DNA of 64,000 nucleotides from Streptococcus sp. VT 162 (GTDB taxonomy: Bacteria; Bacillota; Bacilli; Lactobacillales; Streptococcaceae), in assembly GCA_000688775.2 (NCBI GenBank), contig CP007628.2:1860001-1924000 (forward strand). Direction: 5' to 3'. A model generated the notes under the pieces. It ran no database searches. It saw only the letters and a list, made by a program, of their open reading frames with translations, and was not told the origin of the DNA. Every line of letters starts with the position of its first letter. The stretch's first letter is position 1. A program made the position numbers and the translations under genes. Positions 28,113 through 36,305 of the stretch are shown here, one piece after another.

Positions 28113-29938
28113 ATGAATGAACAGAAATACAATTTGGAAGAGAGTTTAGCAGAGTTAAATAAGCTCCTTAACTTATCAGCCAAGGCGACAGATAAGGCTA
28201 GCCGTGAAGCTCTAGCAGAAAAGGCAAGAACAATTTATGAACAATACCCTGAATCAGAAGACATTGCGTTGCGGTATGCTATGACTTTGTTTTATTTATC
28301 AACCAAGCAAACTGAATTAAAAGAGCTAGAGACTACTGCTGAGAAATTAAAAGTCGTGCAACAACAATTCTACGATGCACATGATATTGCTTTGCTATAT
28401 GCCATGATTTTGGTTAATTTATCAAACAAGCAGACTGAATTGAAAGAACGAGAGGCTACTGTTGAGCTGAATCGCCTGATATTGCTTTGCAGTATGCTAT
28501 GATTTTGTTCAATTTATCAACCGAGCAAACTGTGTTGAATGAGTGGGAGGCCACTGCTAAGAAATTAAAGGAATTGCATGAACATGAACCCTTCCAAGAA
28601 TCTGAAGAAATTGCTTTTATATATAGTATGGTCTTAGCAAGCTTATTTGAACACCAAAAAGAGCTAAGTGAACGTCTTCAAACCACAGAGACAATTAAAA
28701 ATCTCTATGAACAATTTTCCAAATTTATGTTACAAAATTTTGATGATTTATTTTTTAGTAATGATAATGTTTGTGACAGTGATGAGTACAAGCTATTCAA
28801 CTTTATCCTAAGAGAAGGTCTTTTAAAGAAGACTAAATATGCTGTTTTACAAACATGGGCAAAGCATTATAAAGAAGACTCGAGTGAACTAAAGAACTTG
28901 CTATCTATTTATCAACTTGTTCAAAAAATCAAGTATCACCTTGGGCTAAAAGGTGAAGATAAAAATCAGGAGCTTAAATTTGGCCATTACACCAAGGGGA
29001 GCACTCTCCAAATTATGTTAGATCAAGAGAGGACTGATAAGGAGGATTTTTCAGTATCTGGAAAAACTCGCTTGTATAATGCAAATTATATGAATGATCC
29101 TGAGGAAGGAATCGTCATAGAAAAGATATTAGGCTTAGATAGACGAGATATCTTAGAACCAAGCTCATGGTTTTTAATGAGTTTTACAAACAAAACGGAT
29201 GATCTGGCCATGTGGTCCCAGTATGGTGATGATGCTAAAGGTGTTTGTCTGGTACTTCGTGAAGATGATTTTTCTAGATTTACTTCCTTCAATGATGTTT
29301 CTTGGCGTAAAGAGGCCATCCCCTTAGTAGAGACAATGAGTAAGATAGAATCTACTCTATCGTACGATTTAAAAGGCTCGCCAAATGAATTAAATAATAT
29401 TAAACCAACTGTAGCTGTTAAAGATGAAGAAAAAAGGTCGAAATCTGAAAAAAAAGAGAATGTACCAAAAGGGGATAGTGATTATCTCTATAGAATAGCC
29501 TACGTTAAAAATATAGGTGAAGATATAGAACTTGAACAAACTGAACTATTTAGTAAGTCCGAAATAGAAGATTTAGCAAAAATGTTGAATAGTTTAAAGA
29601 AAAAACTAGATAGTGGTTCAAAAGTTACGGAGAAGAACTATCAAGATGCTATTGCTGAGTGTATAGAAGAGATTCGCTACTTATTTAAATCTGTCGATTA
29701 CAAATATGAAAACGAACTTCGTATCTTACGCTATTCCAACCTAGATCCTAGCAATAAGGAAATCAAAATTGATAAAACTTCTGGAGTAGGTAAACTTTAT
29801 GTAGAACGAAAAAATTCCATTCAAATCGGTGAGATCATTTTCGGTCCTAAGTTTCCGAATCCTGAGTACGTGACTCCTTTATTAAAACTTTTAGATAAGG
29901 AAATTAAGTATAAGAAATCTACGATAAAATTTAGATAA
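28113..29938 (+). pseudogene. TPR-repeat protein with C-terminal DUF2971 domain, frameshifted
   Basis: The start ATG at 28113 has GAGGTG 6 bases upstream. The N-terminal part is made of ~41-43-residue TPR-like repeats (pattern D-I-A-L-x-Y-A-M-x-L then L-S-x-K-Q-T-E-L-K-E). Equivalent points of the repeats lie at 28260, 28383, 28478 and 28607. The spacings are 123, 95 and 129 bases, so the middle repeat has lost about 28-34 bases and the frame shifts near 28470-28480. Reading frame one stops at 28502; the other continues to 29938. The C-terminal half (from about 28990) is a DUF2971 domain: LYNANYMNDPEEG, WFLMSFTNKTDDLAMWSQYGD, KGVCLVL, ENELRILRYS. The gene is AT-rich and isolated, between its own promoter and terminator. 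DUF2971 function is unknown. A reading by slippage or internal initiation remains possible. Confidence 0.72.
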
Positions 29939-29956
29939 AGGCTGATAAAATCCCTT

Positions 29957-29987
29957 AAACTTCTAGTTTTTACTAGGAGTTTTTTTA
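29957..29987 (+). terminator. Intrinsic terminator of the TPR-DUF2971 gene
   Basis: AAACTTCTAGT / ACTAGGAGTTT with a short T loop and a T7 run. Confidence 0.75.
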
Positions 29988-30012
29988 TATGTAAAATTTT
30001 TACACATATTTC

Positions 30013-30041
30013 TTGACAGGGCTTTCAACTTGAGATACAAT
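30013..30041 (+). promoter_or_regulatory. Promoter of the PadR-DUF1700-DUF4097 operon
   Basis: TTGACA (30013-30018), 17 bases, TACAAT (30036-30041). Confidence 0.75.
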
Positions 30042-30057
30042 ATATTTGAAAAGAGTA

Positions 30058-30076
30058 TATATAAAATTTTTATATA
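30058..30076. promoter_or_regulatory. Palindromic operator candidate for the PadR regulator
   Basis: TATATAAAA, one base, TTTTATATA: perfect 9-bp inverted arms. It lies 17 bases after the -10 box and ends 4 bases before the AAAGGAGG ribosome-binding site of the PadR gene. PadR proteins autoregulate from AT-rich palindromes of this kind. Confidence 0.6.
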
Positions 30077-30094
30077 ATATAAAGGAGGTTTCCC

Positions 30095-30421
30095 ATGTAC
30101 TTCCCAACATCCTCTGCCTTGATCGAGTTTCTCATCTTGGCTGTACTGGAGCAGGGGGATTCTTATGGTTATGAGATTAGTCAAACCATTAAGCTCATCG
30201 CCAATATCAAAGAATCTACGCTCTATCCCATTCTCAAAAAATTGGAAGCCAGTGGCTTTCTGACCACCTACTCTAGAGAGTTTCAGGGGCGTATGCGCAA
30301 ATACTACTCCTTGACCAATCGGGGCGTAGAGCAGCTCGTTACTCTAAAGGAAGAGTGGACGCTCTATACCGACACCGTCAACGGCATCATAGAAGGGAGT
30401 ATCCGCCATGACAAGAACTGA
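30095..30421 (+). CDS. PadR-family transcriptional regulator
   Basis: A 108-residue PadR winged-helix protein: ALIEFLILAVLEQGDSYGYEISQTI, then the ESTLYPILKKLEASGFL recognition region and the YYSLTNRGVEQL wing. Short form without a long C-terminal dimerisation arm (subfamily typical of LmrR-like regulators). It overlaps the DUF1700 gene by 14 bases, and the four-gene operon is typical of envelope-stress PadR modules. It probably represses its own promoter (palindrome at 30058-30076). Confidence 0.9.
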   Translation: MYFPTSSALIEFLILAVLEQGDSYGYEISQTIKLIANIKESTLYPILKKLEASGFLTTYSREFQGRMRKYYSLTNRGVEQLVTLKEEWTLYTDTVNGIIEGSIRHDKN

Positions 30422-31001
30422 CTATCTGACTCAGTTAGAAACCTATCTCAATAAACTGCCTGAAGCTGACCGCATCGAAGCTATGGACTACTTTAAGGAA
30501 CTATTTGACGATGCAGGTTCAGAGGGCGAAGAGGAACTCATTGCCAGTCTAGGAACACCAAAAGAAGCGGCTCATGATGTCCTCTCTGATCTTCTCGATA
30601 AAAAAGTCAATGAAGCCCCTGCTCAAAAGAATGACCGTCAACTGCTACACATTGCCCTCCTGGCCCTGCTAGTAGCTCCTATCGGAATTCCGGTCGGGAT
30701 CGGCATCCTCATGGCCATCATCGGTATTATTATCGCAGCCGCCTCCGTCATTCTAGCCTTCTTTACCGTCTCTGTGACAGGTATCCTACTGGGCGGACTC
30801 TTTATCGTAGAGAGCTTTAGTGTCCTAGTCGAAGCCAAATCTGCCTTTATCTTGATTTTTGGGGCCGGTTTGCTTTCTATCGGTGCTTCTTCTCTTGTTC
30901 TACTGGGCATCTCCTATGTAGCTCGTTTCTTTGGGCTCCTGATCGTCCGCTTGGTGCAATGGATTCTTAAAAAAGGAAAGAGAGGTGATAGACATGCGTA
31001 A
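30408..31001 (+). CDS. DUF1700 family membrane protein
   Basis: A 197-residue protein. The N-terminal ~70 residues are soluble and match the DUF1700 start (YLTQLETYLNKLPEADRIEAMDYFKELFDDAG ... LGTPKEAAHDVL). Four hydrophobic segments follow (about 78-100, 103-125, 128-150, 152-180), then a basic tail. In Firmicutes such proteins sit between a PadR regulator and a DUF4097 protein, as here, and are thought to act in envelope-stress sensing. Mechanism unknown. Confidence 0.85.
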   Translation: MTRTDYLTQLETYLNKLPEADRIEAMDYFKELFDDAGSEGEEELIASLGTPKEAAHDVLSDLLDKKVNEAPAQKNDRQLLHIALLALLVAPIGIPVGIGILMAIIGIIIAAASVILAFFTVSVTGILLGGLFIVESFSVLVEAKSAFILIFGAGLLSIGASSLVLLGISYVARFFGLLIVRLVQWILKKGKRGDRHA

Positions 31002-31923
31002 ATTGACAAAAGGATTTCTCATCTTTGGTGTGGTTTCTACAATCCTTGGTTTTATCATGATCATTGTAGGCGCCCAGTCCAATGGTATTCAAAGTTTGCT
31101 TGCCATGTCAAAAGACCCCGTCTATGACAATCGTATCGAAGAAGTGACCTTCGGAAGTGAGGTGGAAAAACTTGATTTGACCCTTGAGGAACATAGCCTA
31201 ACTATCACAGAGTCGGTAGATGACAAGATCCACATCACCTATCATCCTTCCGTGTCTGGTCGTCACGATCTGACTACTGGCATGAGTGACAAAACACTGA
31301 GCGTCACTGACAAACAAGCCTCCCAACATCGTTTTCTCGGTTCAGGAATCGAAAGCCTACTTCGTATTGCCAGCAATTATTCTCACCGTTTTGACGAAGT
31401 CATTCTCTCCCTCCCTAAAGGAAGAAGGCTGCAAGCTATCACCGTCTCAGCCAATCGTGGACAAACCAATATTCGTCAAGCCAATCTTGAAAATGCGACA
31501 ATCAAAACAAAAGGCTATCTCTTAAAGATAACAGAAAGCTCTATCAAGAACAGCACACTAACGACACCTCATATCATCAATATCTTTGATACCGAATTGA
31601 CAGATAGCCCGGTCAAGACGGAGGGGGGACACATCTATGCTGAGAATATCCAGGTTCACGGCAAGGTTGAGCTAGAAGCCCATTCCACTCTAACACTCAT
31701 TCTCTCCCAGAAAGAGACCGACCGTATCAATCTAGAAATTTCTTCTCAGCATGGTGGTATCTATCATAAACCCAAAGAAGAACATCGTGGACAAAAAGAG
31801 AATGAACTTACCAACCCCTACAAGACAGACAAAGCAGATGTCAAGGACCTGCTCATTGCAAAAGCCAACCAGGATATCTACCTACCTAAAGAAGAGCACT
31901 CTTCTCCATCTAGAAATCATTGA
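30994..31923 (+). CDS. DUF4097 family protein (membrane-anchored beta-helix-like)
   Basis: About 309 residues from ATG 30994, which has AGAGG 8 bases upstream and is preferred to GTG 30985. One N-terminal TM helix (about 8-28), then a DUF4097-type extracellular domain of repeated beta strands (EKLDLTLEEHSLTITES, then LQAITVSANRGQTNIRQANLENATIKT). It overlaps the DUF1700 gene by 8 bases. The polar C-terminal tail is rich in Lys, Glu and His. Likely works with the DUF1700 and PadR proteins. Confidence 0.82.
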   Translation: MRKLTKGFLIFGVVSTILGFIMIIVGAQSNGIQSLLAMSKDPVYDNRIEEVTFGSEVEKLDLTLEEHSLTITESVDDKIHITYHPSVSGRHDLTTGMSDKTLSVTDKQASQHRFLGSGIESLLRIASNYSHRFDEVILSLPKGRRLQAITVSANRGQTNIRQANLENATIKTKGYLLKITESSIKNSTLTTPHIINIFDTELTDSPVKTEGGHIYAENIQVHGKVELEAHSTLTLILSQKETDRINLEISSQHGGIYHKPKEEHRGQKENELTNPYKTDKADVKDLLIAKANQDIYLPKEEHSSPSRNH

Positions 31924-31985
31924 CAAAAACGCTTTCATCTGCTAGTCTAAAGATAGAAAACGACCATAAAAAAGGAGGTTCCACC

Positions 31986-32948
31986 ATGACACAAGAATGG
32001 TTTGAAAGCGCCGATCTTGAGAAGAAATCAGCTCAGATGAAATCGGAAATTCAGCCCGACCAACCAGAGACTTCGGAAACTGTGGAGACCGAACCACAAG
32101 CAAGCCAAGAAACTCCTATCTCACCTAAAGAGTCGGAAACGCATGAGGCGGAAACTCCCGAAATAATCGGGGAAATCCAAACCGAGGAACAGAGAGAAGG
32201 GAAAGCTGAAGAGAAACACAAGCAAGAAAACTCTGTAAAAGAGAAAAGTATTCTCAGCAAGGCTTTAGAAAGCCCCTATATCCCAGATATTGACCCTCGT
32301 AAAACAGCCAGATTCAAAGAAGAAATCGCACTATTTTGGTCTTGGCTACTGGATGCTATCCAAGAACCAACTACCAGCAAGACCACGGACCAAAAGCATC
32401 GTTACAGTGTCTTTGCCCTGCTCACTTTGCTGTCTTCGATTAACCTTTTCTTTAGTATCTATCATATCAAGCACCTCTACTATGGCTATATGATTTCTAT
32501 TGCTAATAGTTCTCCTAACCAGCTCCCACCTTTGGATCTCTTTGCTGGCCTTTCTATCTTGGTCGCTAGCGCTCTATTTTACTTTTCCATCATTTTGGGA
32601 GGCTTTACTGTCCGACGTGTGCTGGATCAGGAGAGTGACTTCACATTCCAAGAAGCTTGCGATCGTTACAGCCGACTCTTTGCTATCCCGCTTGTCTTAA
32701 CATCTCTAGCAAGTTTCTTTGCACTCTTTGGTGGCTTACGATTTGCTGGTATCCTCACTCTTCTAAGCATGGCCATCTTTGCCCTTGGAAATCTCTTTGT
32801 GATTAGCAAGCCAAGTAAGACCAGTAGCCTCGACCCATTTTATCGATTCTTGCTAGCTGTCTTACTTGATGGCGCTATTCTCTTGCCCTTCTTCATTGCA
32901 GAGCTCGCGCTGACAGTAGACTACCTTCGCATCCTGACCTTCTTTTAA
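31986..32948 (+). CDS. Membrane protein with a long acidic N-terminal region
   Basis: About 320 residues from ATG 31986, which has AAAAAGGAGG 7 bases upstream. Residues 1-95 are Glu/Thr/Pro-rich and probably disordered in the cytoplasm. Four or five TM helices follow (roughly 140-165, 185-210, 235-260, 262-282 and 298-315). I do not recognise the family. It is the last gene of the PadR operon, 62 bases after the DUF4097 gene, and may be part of the same envelope response. Confidence 0.7.
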   Translation: MTQEWFESADLEKKSAQMKSEIQPDQPETSETVETEPQASQETPISPKESETHEAETPEIIGEIQTEEQREGKAEEKHKQENSVKEKSILSKALESPYIPDIDPRKTARFKEEIALFWSWLLDAIQEPTTSKTTDQKHRYSVFALLTLLSSINLFFSIYHIKHLYYGYMISIANSSPNQLPPLDLFAGLSILVASALFYFSIILGGFTVRRVLDQESDFTFQEACDRYSRLFAIPLVLTSLASFFALFGGLRFAGILTLLSMAIFALGNLFVISKPSKTSSLDPFYRFLLAVLLDGAILLPFFIAELALTVDYLRILTFF

Positions 32949-32950
32949 CC

Positions 32951-32987
32951 AAAATCCCTGCCATTGACCAATGACAGGGATTTTTTA
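32951..32987. terminator. Intrinsic terminator of the PadR operon
   Basis: AAATCCCTGCCATT / AATGACAGGGATTT (one mismatch), loop GACC, T6 run on the plus strand. It also faces the converging DUF4299 gene. Confidence 0.85.
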
Positions 32988-33011
32988 TACTAACTATTTT
33001 TTAAACAAGGC

Positions 33012-33872
33012 CTACTCGATGCTTGCCAATTCTTCAAAGTCTTTTCCCAAAATGGCTTGTACTTCTAGTTGATTGGCATCTAATTGCTGGTAAAATGCTT
33101 TTGGTAGTGACTCTAGGAATCTTGCATAGTCCAAGCGAGCGATGGATTCGTAGTCTTCGGCTTTTGAACCATCACCAGAAATCGCCACTAGGTCAATCTC
33201 CCAAACAAGTTCCTTGCCTGCTAGCTGCTCAGTATAGTGCGCCGGTACAAAGGGTTCCTTTGGCAAAATCGTCTTGACTCCCTGGGCTAGGTGATAGATA
33301 CCGTACACCTTGCCTTGAGCATCTGGGTAAAATTTCACACTGGCAAGGTAGGCATCAGAGCCTTGAACCTTCTTGACTAGCTCTTCAAAACGTGCCAATC
33401 CATCCTCAGCCAAAAAGCTCTCGAGGTATTCCTTGTTGAGATAGATAGGGGACAAGAGCCCTTGGCAGTATACTAGACGAGCCACTTTGTCAGCTAGATA
33501 ATTCTGAACTGTTTGTCGGAAATAAGCTTCAAAGTCAAAGTCTTCTAGCCCTTCTACCACTTGCCCCAACTTGCTCGATAGGGCTTGGAGGAGAGCTTCT
33601 ACAATCTCCCAGTCCGCTCTGGTAAGGAAGTCTGGAATCACCACTTGATAGCCTTTTCGACTATCCGCATAGTTCACCTTGAAGAGAAATTGTGACTGAC
33701 CTACAATCCCACACTCGATATACTCGAGACGATTAAGCGGCTGACGGAGATAGACTGAATCATAACTGTGTGACTCCAAGCCCTCCACCAAGGCCAAGAT
33801 AGACTTGGCAGTCAAGATCTCCTGTTGTCCGAGGATGCTTTCTTTATTTGGGATAAAAAATGTTTTCGCCAT
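33012..33872 (-). CDS. Conserved streptococcal protein, probably DUF4299
   Basis: A 286-residue soluble acidic protein starting MAKTFFIPNKESILGQQEIL. I associate this with the DUF4299 family from memory. There are no TM segments, signal peptide or catalytic motif that I can recognise. AAAGGAGG precedes the start. It stands between two terminators as a single gene. Function unknown. Confidence 0.65.
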   Translation of the reverse strand: MAKTFFIPNKESILGQQEILTAKSILALVEGLESHSYDSVYLRQPLNRLEYIECGIVGQSQFLFKVNYADSRKGYQVVIPDFLTRADWEIVEALLQALSSKLGQVVEGLEDFDFEAYFRQTVQNYLADKVARLVYCQGLLSPIYLNKEYLESFLAEDGLARFEELVKKVQGSDAYLASVKFYPDAQGKVYGIYHLAQGVKTILPKEPFVPAHYTEQLAGKELVWEIDLVAISGDGSKAEDYESIARLDYARFLESLPKAFYQQLDANQLEVQAILGKDFEELASIE

Positions 33873-33965
33873 AACTGGCCTCCTTTGAAATCGTTTACAT
33901 ATAGTATAACCTATTTTCCTGAAAGATACAGAAACAAATTTTAGATTTTTAGATAAAAAGCATAG

Positions 33966-33989
33966 AAAAACAGCCCCTAAGGGCTGTTT
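33966..33989 (-). terminator. Intrinsic terminator of trhO
   Basis: AAACAGCCC / GGGCTGTTT, perfect 9-bp stem, 4-base loop, T run on the minus strand. Confidence 0.85.
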
Positions 33990-33992
33990 GCT

Positions 33993-34979
33993 TTATACTG
34001 TAGCGACTTGATCCAAGCTTTCACCGATTACAGCTAGATGCTCGATTACTTCTGCTTGTGTCAATTCATTTTCTGAAACATAGCGGTTTCGTGGGTGAAC
34101 ACGGCACTCGTGTGAGCATCCACGGAGATACTTGTCTTCATTTTCTTCTGATGTTAGGATACGACGGTTACAGAAGGGATTTCCACAGTTGACATAACGT
34201 TCACATGGTGTTCCATCAAACCAGTCTTTCCCTACGATGGTTGGGTTAACATGGTTGACATCGACTGCGATACGCTCGTCAAAGACGTACATTTTCCCAT
34301 CCCAAAGCTCACCTTGAATTTCTGGATCTTTACCGTAAGTTGCGATTCCTCCGTGCAATTGGCCGACATCTTTGTAGCCTTCACGGACCATCCAGCCTGA
34401 GAATTTCTCACAGCGAACTCCACCTGTACAGTAAACCACGACACGCTTGTCCATGAATTTTTCCTTGTTGTCACGAACCCATTGTGGCAACTCACGGAAG
34501 TTGCGGATGTCTGGCCGGATAGCCCCACGGAAGTGTCCTAGGTCGTACTCATAATCGTTACGTGTGTCAAGGACAACTGTATCTTCGTCAAGAAGGGCTT
34601 CTTTAAACTCTTTTGGAGACAAGTATGCACCTGTTGTCTCAAGTGGGTTGATGTCGTTGTCAAAGTCGTTGTCTTCCAAACCAAGGTGAACAATTTCTTT
34701 CTTGTAGCGAACAAACATCTTCTTGAAGGCTTGTTCATTTTCTTCGTCAATCTTGAACCAGAGGTCTTCCATTCCTGGGAGGCTGTGAACGTAGTCCATG
34801 TATTTTTGAGTTGTTTCGTAATCACCTGAAACGGTTCCGTTGATTCCCTCGTCAGCGACTAGGATACGACCTTTAAGGCCGATTGATTTACAGAAAGCCA
34901 AATGATCTGCCGCAAATTGTTCTGCGTTTTCAATCGGAGTATAAAGGTAGTAAAGTAAGACACGAATATCTTTTGCCAT
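33993..34979 (-). CDS. trhO: tRNA 5-hydroxyuridine synthase TrhO (rhodanese domain)
   Basis: About 328 residues from the ATG at 34979 ([13 protein letters not shown]), the family's normal start and length; the ORF extends 45 bases further. TrhO hydroxylates wobble U34 (ho5U) using oxygen. The N-terminal domain is followed by a rhodanese domain with the active Cys in [13 protein letters not shown]. The C-terminal cysteine-rich region ([17 protein letters not shown] ... CSHECRVHP) fits a metal-binding site. Single gene with its own promoter and terminator. Third wobble-uridine enzyme in the window after mnmG and mnmA. Confidence 0.92.
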   Translation of the reverse strand: MAKDIRVLLYYLYTPIENAEQFAADHLAFCKSIGLKGRILVADEGINGTVSGDYETTQKYMDYVHSLPGMEDLWFKIDEENEQAFKKMFVRYKKEIVHLGLEDNDFDNDINPLETTGAYLSPKEFKEALLDEDTVVLDTRNDYEYDLGHFRGAIRPDIRNFRELPQWVRDNKEKFMDKRVVVYCTGGVRCEKFSGWMVREGYKDVGQLHGGIATYGKDPEIQGELWDGKMYVFDERIAVDVNHVNPTIVGKDWFDGTPCERYVNCGNPFCNRRILTSEENEDKYLRGCSHECRVHPRNRYVSENELTQAEVIEHLAVIGESLDQVATV

Positions 34980-35035
34980 AAGATTTGTTCTCTTTTCTAT
35001 TCTTAAATTTTCAGAATTTTTCATTCAACTATACT

Positions 35036-35064
35036 AGTATACCCACTTGGGAAAACGAATGCAA
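35036..35064 (-). promoter_or_regulatory. Promoter of trhO
   Basis: On the minus strand TTGCAT (35059-35064), 17 bases, TATACT (35036-35041), 57 bases before the trhO start. Confidence 0.65.
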
Positions 35065-35110
35065 TTTATTTGACTGGAAATTATATAGAGAGTCCTGCCC
35101 CTGCACTTCA

Positions 35111-35413
35111 TCAGTAACCATACCGAATCGCAGATAATTCTCTCAATTTTTTGATTTGCTTAGCTTGATTTTCTGACAAACCCAGCTTGTTATCAATCAA
35201 CACACGTGAGATGTCAACGTTCATTTGGCTCAGAATAAATGGAGTAGAGGTCCCATCATCCTTTAATCGTTTTTGATAAATCACTAACTGATTTTTCAAG
35301 GGAGTAAGTTGAGGCGCAGCCTTTATATCTTCCAATAGATAATCAATAATGATCATCGCTTCACAACGCCTTTCTCTACCTCCGGCAAACCATTTTAATG
35401 GTGTCATTCTCAT
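35111..35413 (-). CDS. Bacteriocin-immunity-like protein (enterocin A immunity family)
   Basis: A 100-residue, helical, charged protein; the likely translated part may begin at an internal Met (MIIIDYLLEDIKAAPQL, ATG at 35356). The pattern of long amphipathic helices (QLTPLKNQLVIYQKRLKDDGTSTPFILSQMNVDISRVLI) resembles EntA/PncM-type immunity proteins of class II bacteriocins. It lies downstream of a CPBP protease gene on the same strand, a pairing frequent in bacteriocin-immunity regions. No bacteriocin peptide gene is seen nearby. Moderate confidence. Confidence 0.6.
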   Translation of the reverse strand: MRMTPLKWFAGGRERRCEAMIIIDYLLEDIKAAPQLTPLKNQLVIYQKRLKDDGTSTPFILSQMNVDISRVLIDNKLGLSENQAKQIKKLRELSAIRYGY

Positions 35414-35462
35414 TTTCCTCCTTAAATTAAAAAACTATCATTCCTAACTCTCGATCCAGTAT

Positions 35463-36152
35463 TTAACCAAACACCCTCTGTAAAAAAGTCAGCAAAAATG
35501 GTAATGTTGCGAAAATATTATTGATCACATGCACCGCATAAGATGGATAAATGCTCTTGGTATAGCGGGTCAAACCAGCAAAGATGATTCCAGATGTTGT
35601 AAAAACGAAAATATCTAACAGACTAGGCAGACTTGAAAAATGAGGGAGAGCAAATAAAATAGACGGAAGAAGCAAATCAAGACCAAATCTCGAATCTTTA
35701 AAAAAGGCGTGTTGCAGTAATCCTCTATAGATTAACTCTTCCATCAGTGGAGTCAGAAAGAACAGGGTTATATAGATACCTAACTCGGCAAAGTTAGTCC
35801 CACTATAACCAATCAATACAGCCCAACCTTCCGCAGTTGACTGAACATGTTTAGCTGTCTGAACGTTAAAAGAGATCTGGAGCACTACCACTAATACTGT
35901 CAAAATCGAATACCAAAGCCATTTTTTTCTTGGAATGCGAAAGAGATAGCCATGGCCTGTCTTAACCAGAATCCAAATCATGACTCCGATAAATAGCAAA
36001 CTCAAGATATTTTGAATCCAGAAGAAATTGCCAATCTGGGAAGAAAATTGCCAATAGTTTTGGACAATAAGCGTCAGCTGAGAAAGGCCAAATACGAAAA
36101 ATAGGTAAGAGAAGACAGCACTCATTTTGAAAAGAAGGCGATATTTTTTCAT
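35463..36152 (-). CDS. CPBP-family intramembrane glutamic endopeptidase
   Basis: A 229-residue protein with about seven TM helices and the full ABI/CPBP motif set: EELIYR (E138, E139, R143), FALPH (F167, H171) and HVINN (H208, N212). These residues form the active site of Rce1-like glutamic proteases. In streptococci such proteins often accompany bacteriocin loci (e.g. the blp region), in maturation or immunity. The adjacent immunity-like gene supports that here. Target unknown. Confidence 0.85.
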   Translation of the reverse strand: MKKYRLLFKMSAVFSYLFFVFGLSQLTLIVQNYWQFSSQIGNFFWIQNILSLLFIGVMIWILVKTGHGYLFRIPRKKWLWYSILTVLVVVLQISFNVQTAKHVQSTAEGWAVLIGYSGTNFAELGIYITLFFLTPLMEELIYRGLLQHAFFKDSRFGLDLLLPSILFALPHFSSLPSLLDIFVFTTSGIIFAGLTRYTKSIYPSYAVHVINNIFATLPFLLTFLQRVFG

Positions 36153-36226
36153 AATAAATCCTCTATAGATGTATGTGTATCACATCGCATAAACCCTCAG
36201 AACCACTGTTTTCATTTTTACATCCT

Positions 36227-36268
36227 AAAAATCACTACCTCCCCTAGAGAACTAGGGAAGGCAGTGAT
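36227..36268 (-). terminator. Intrinsic terminator of the N-glycan importer operon
   Basis: 17-bp stem (36231-36247 with 36252-36268; two non-Watson-Crick pairs), loop of 4, T4 run on the minus strand. It follows the ngtS stop by about 37 bases. Confidence 0.85.
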
Positions 36269-36305
36269 CACATTTTTAGGAATGAATACACGAAATCAAT
36301 CAATC

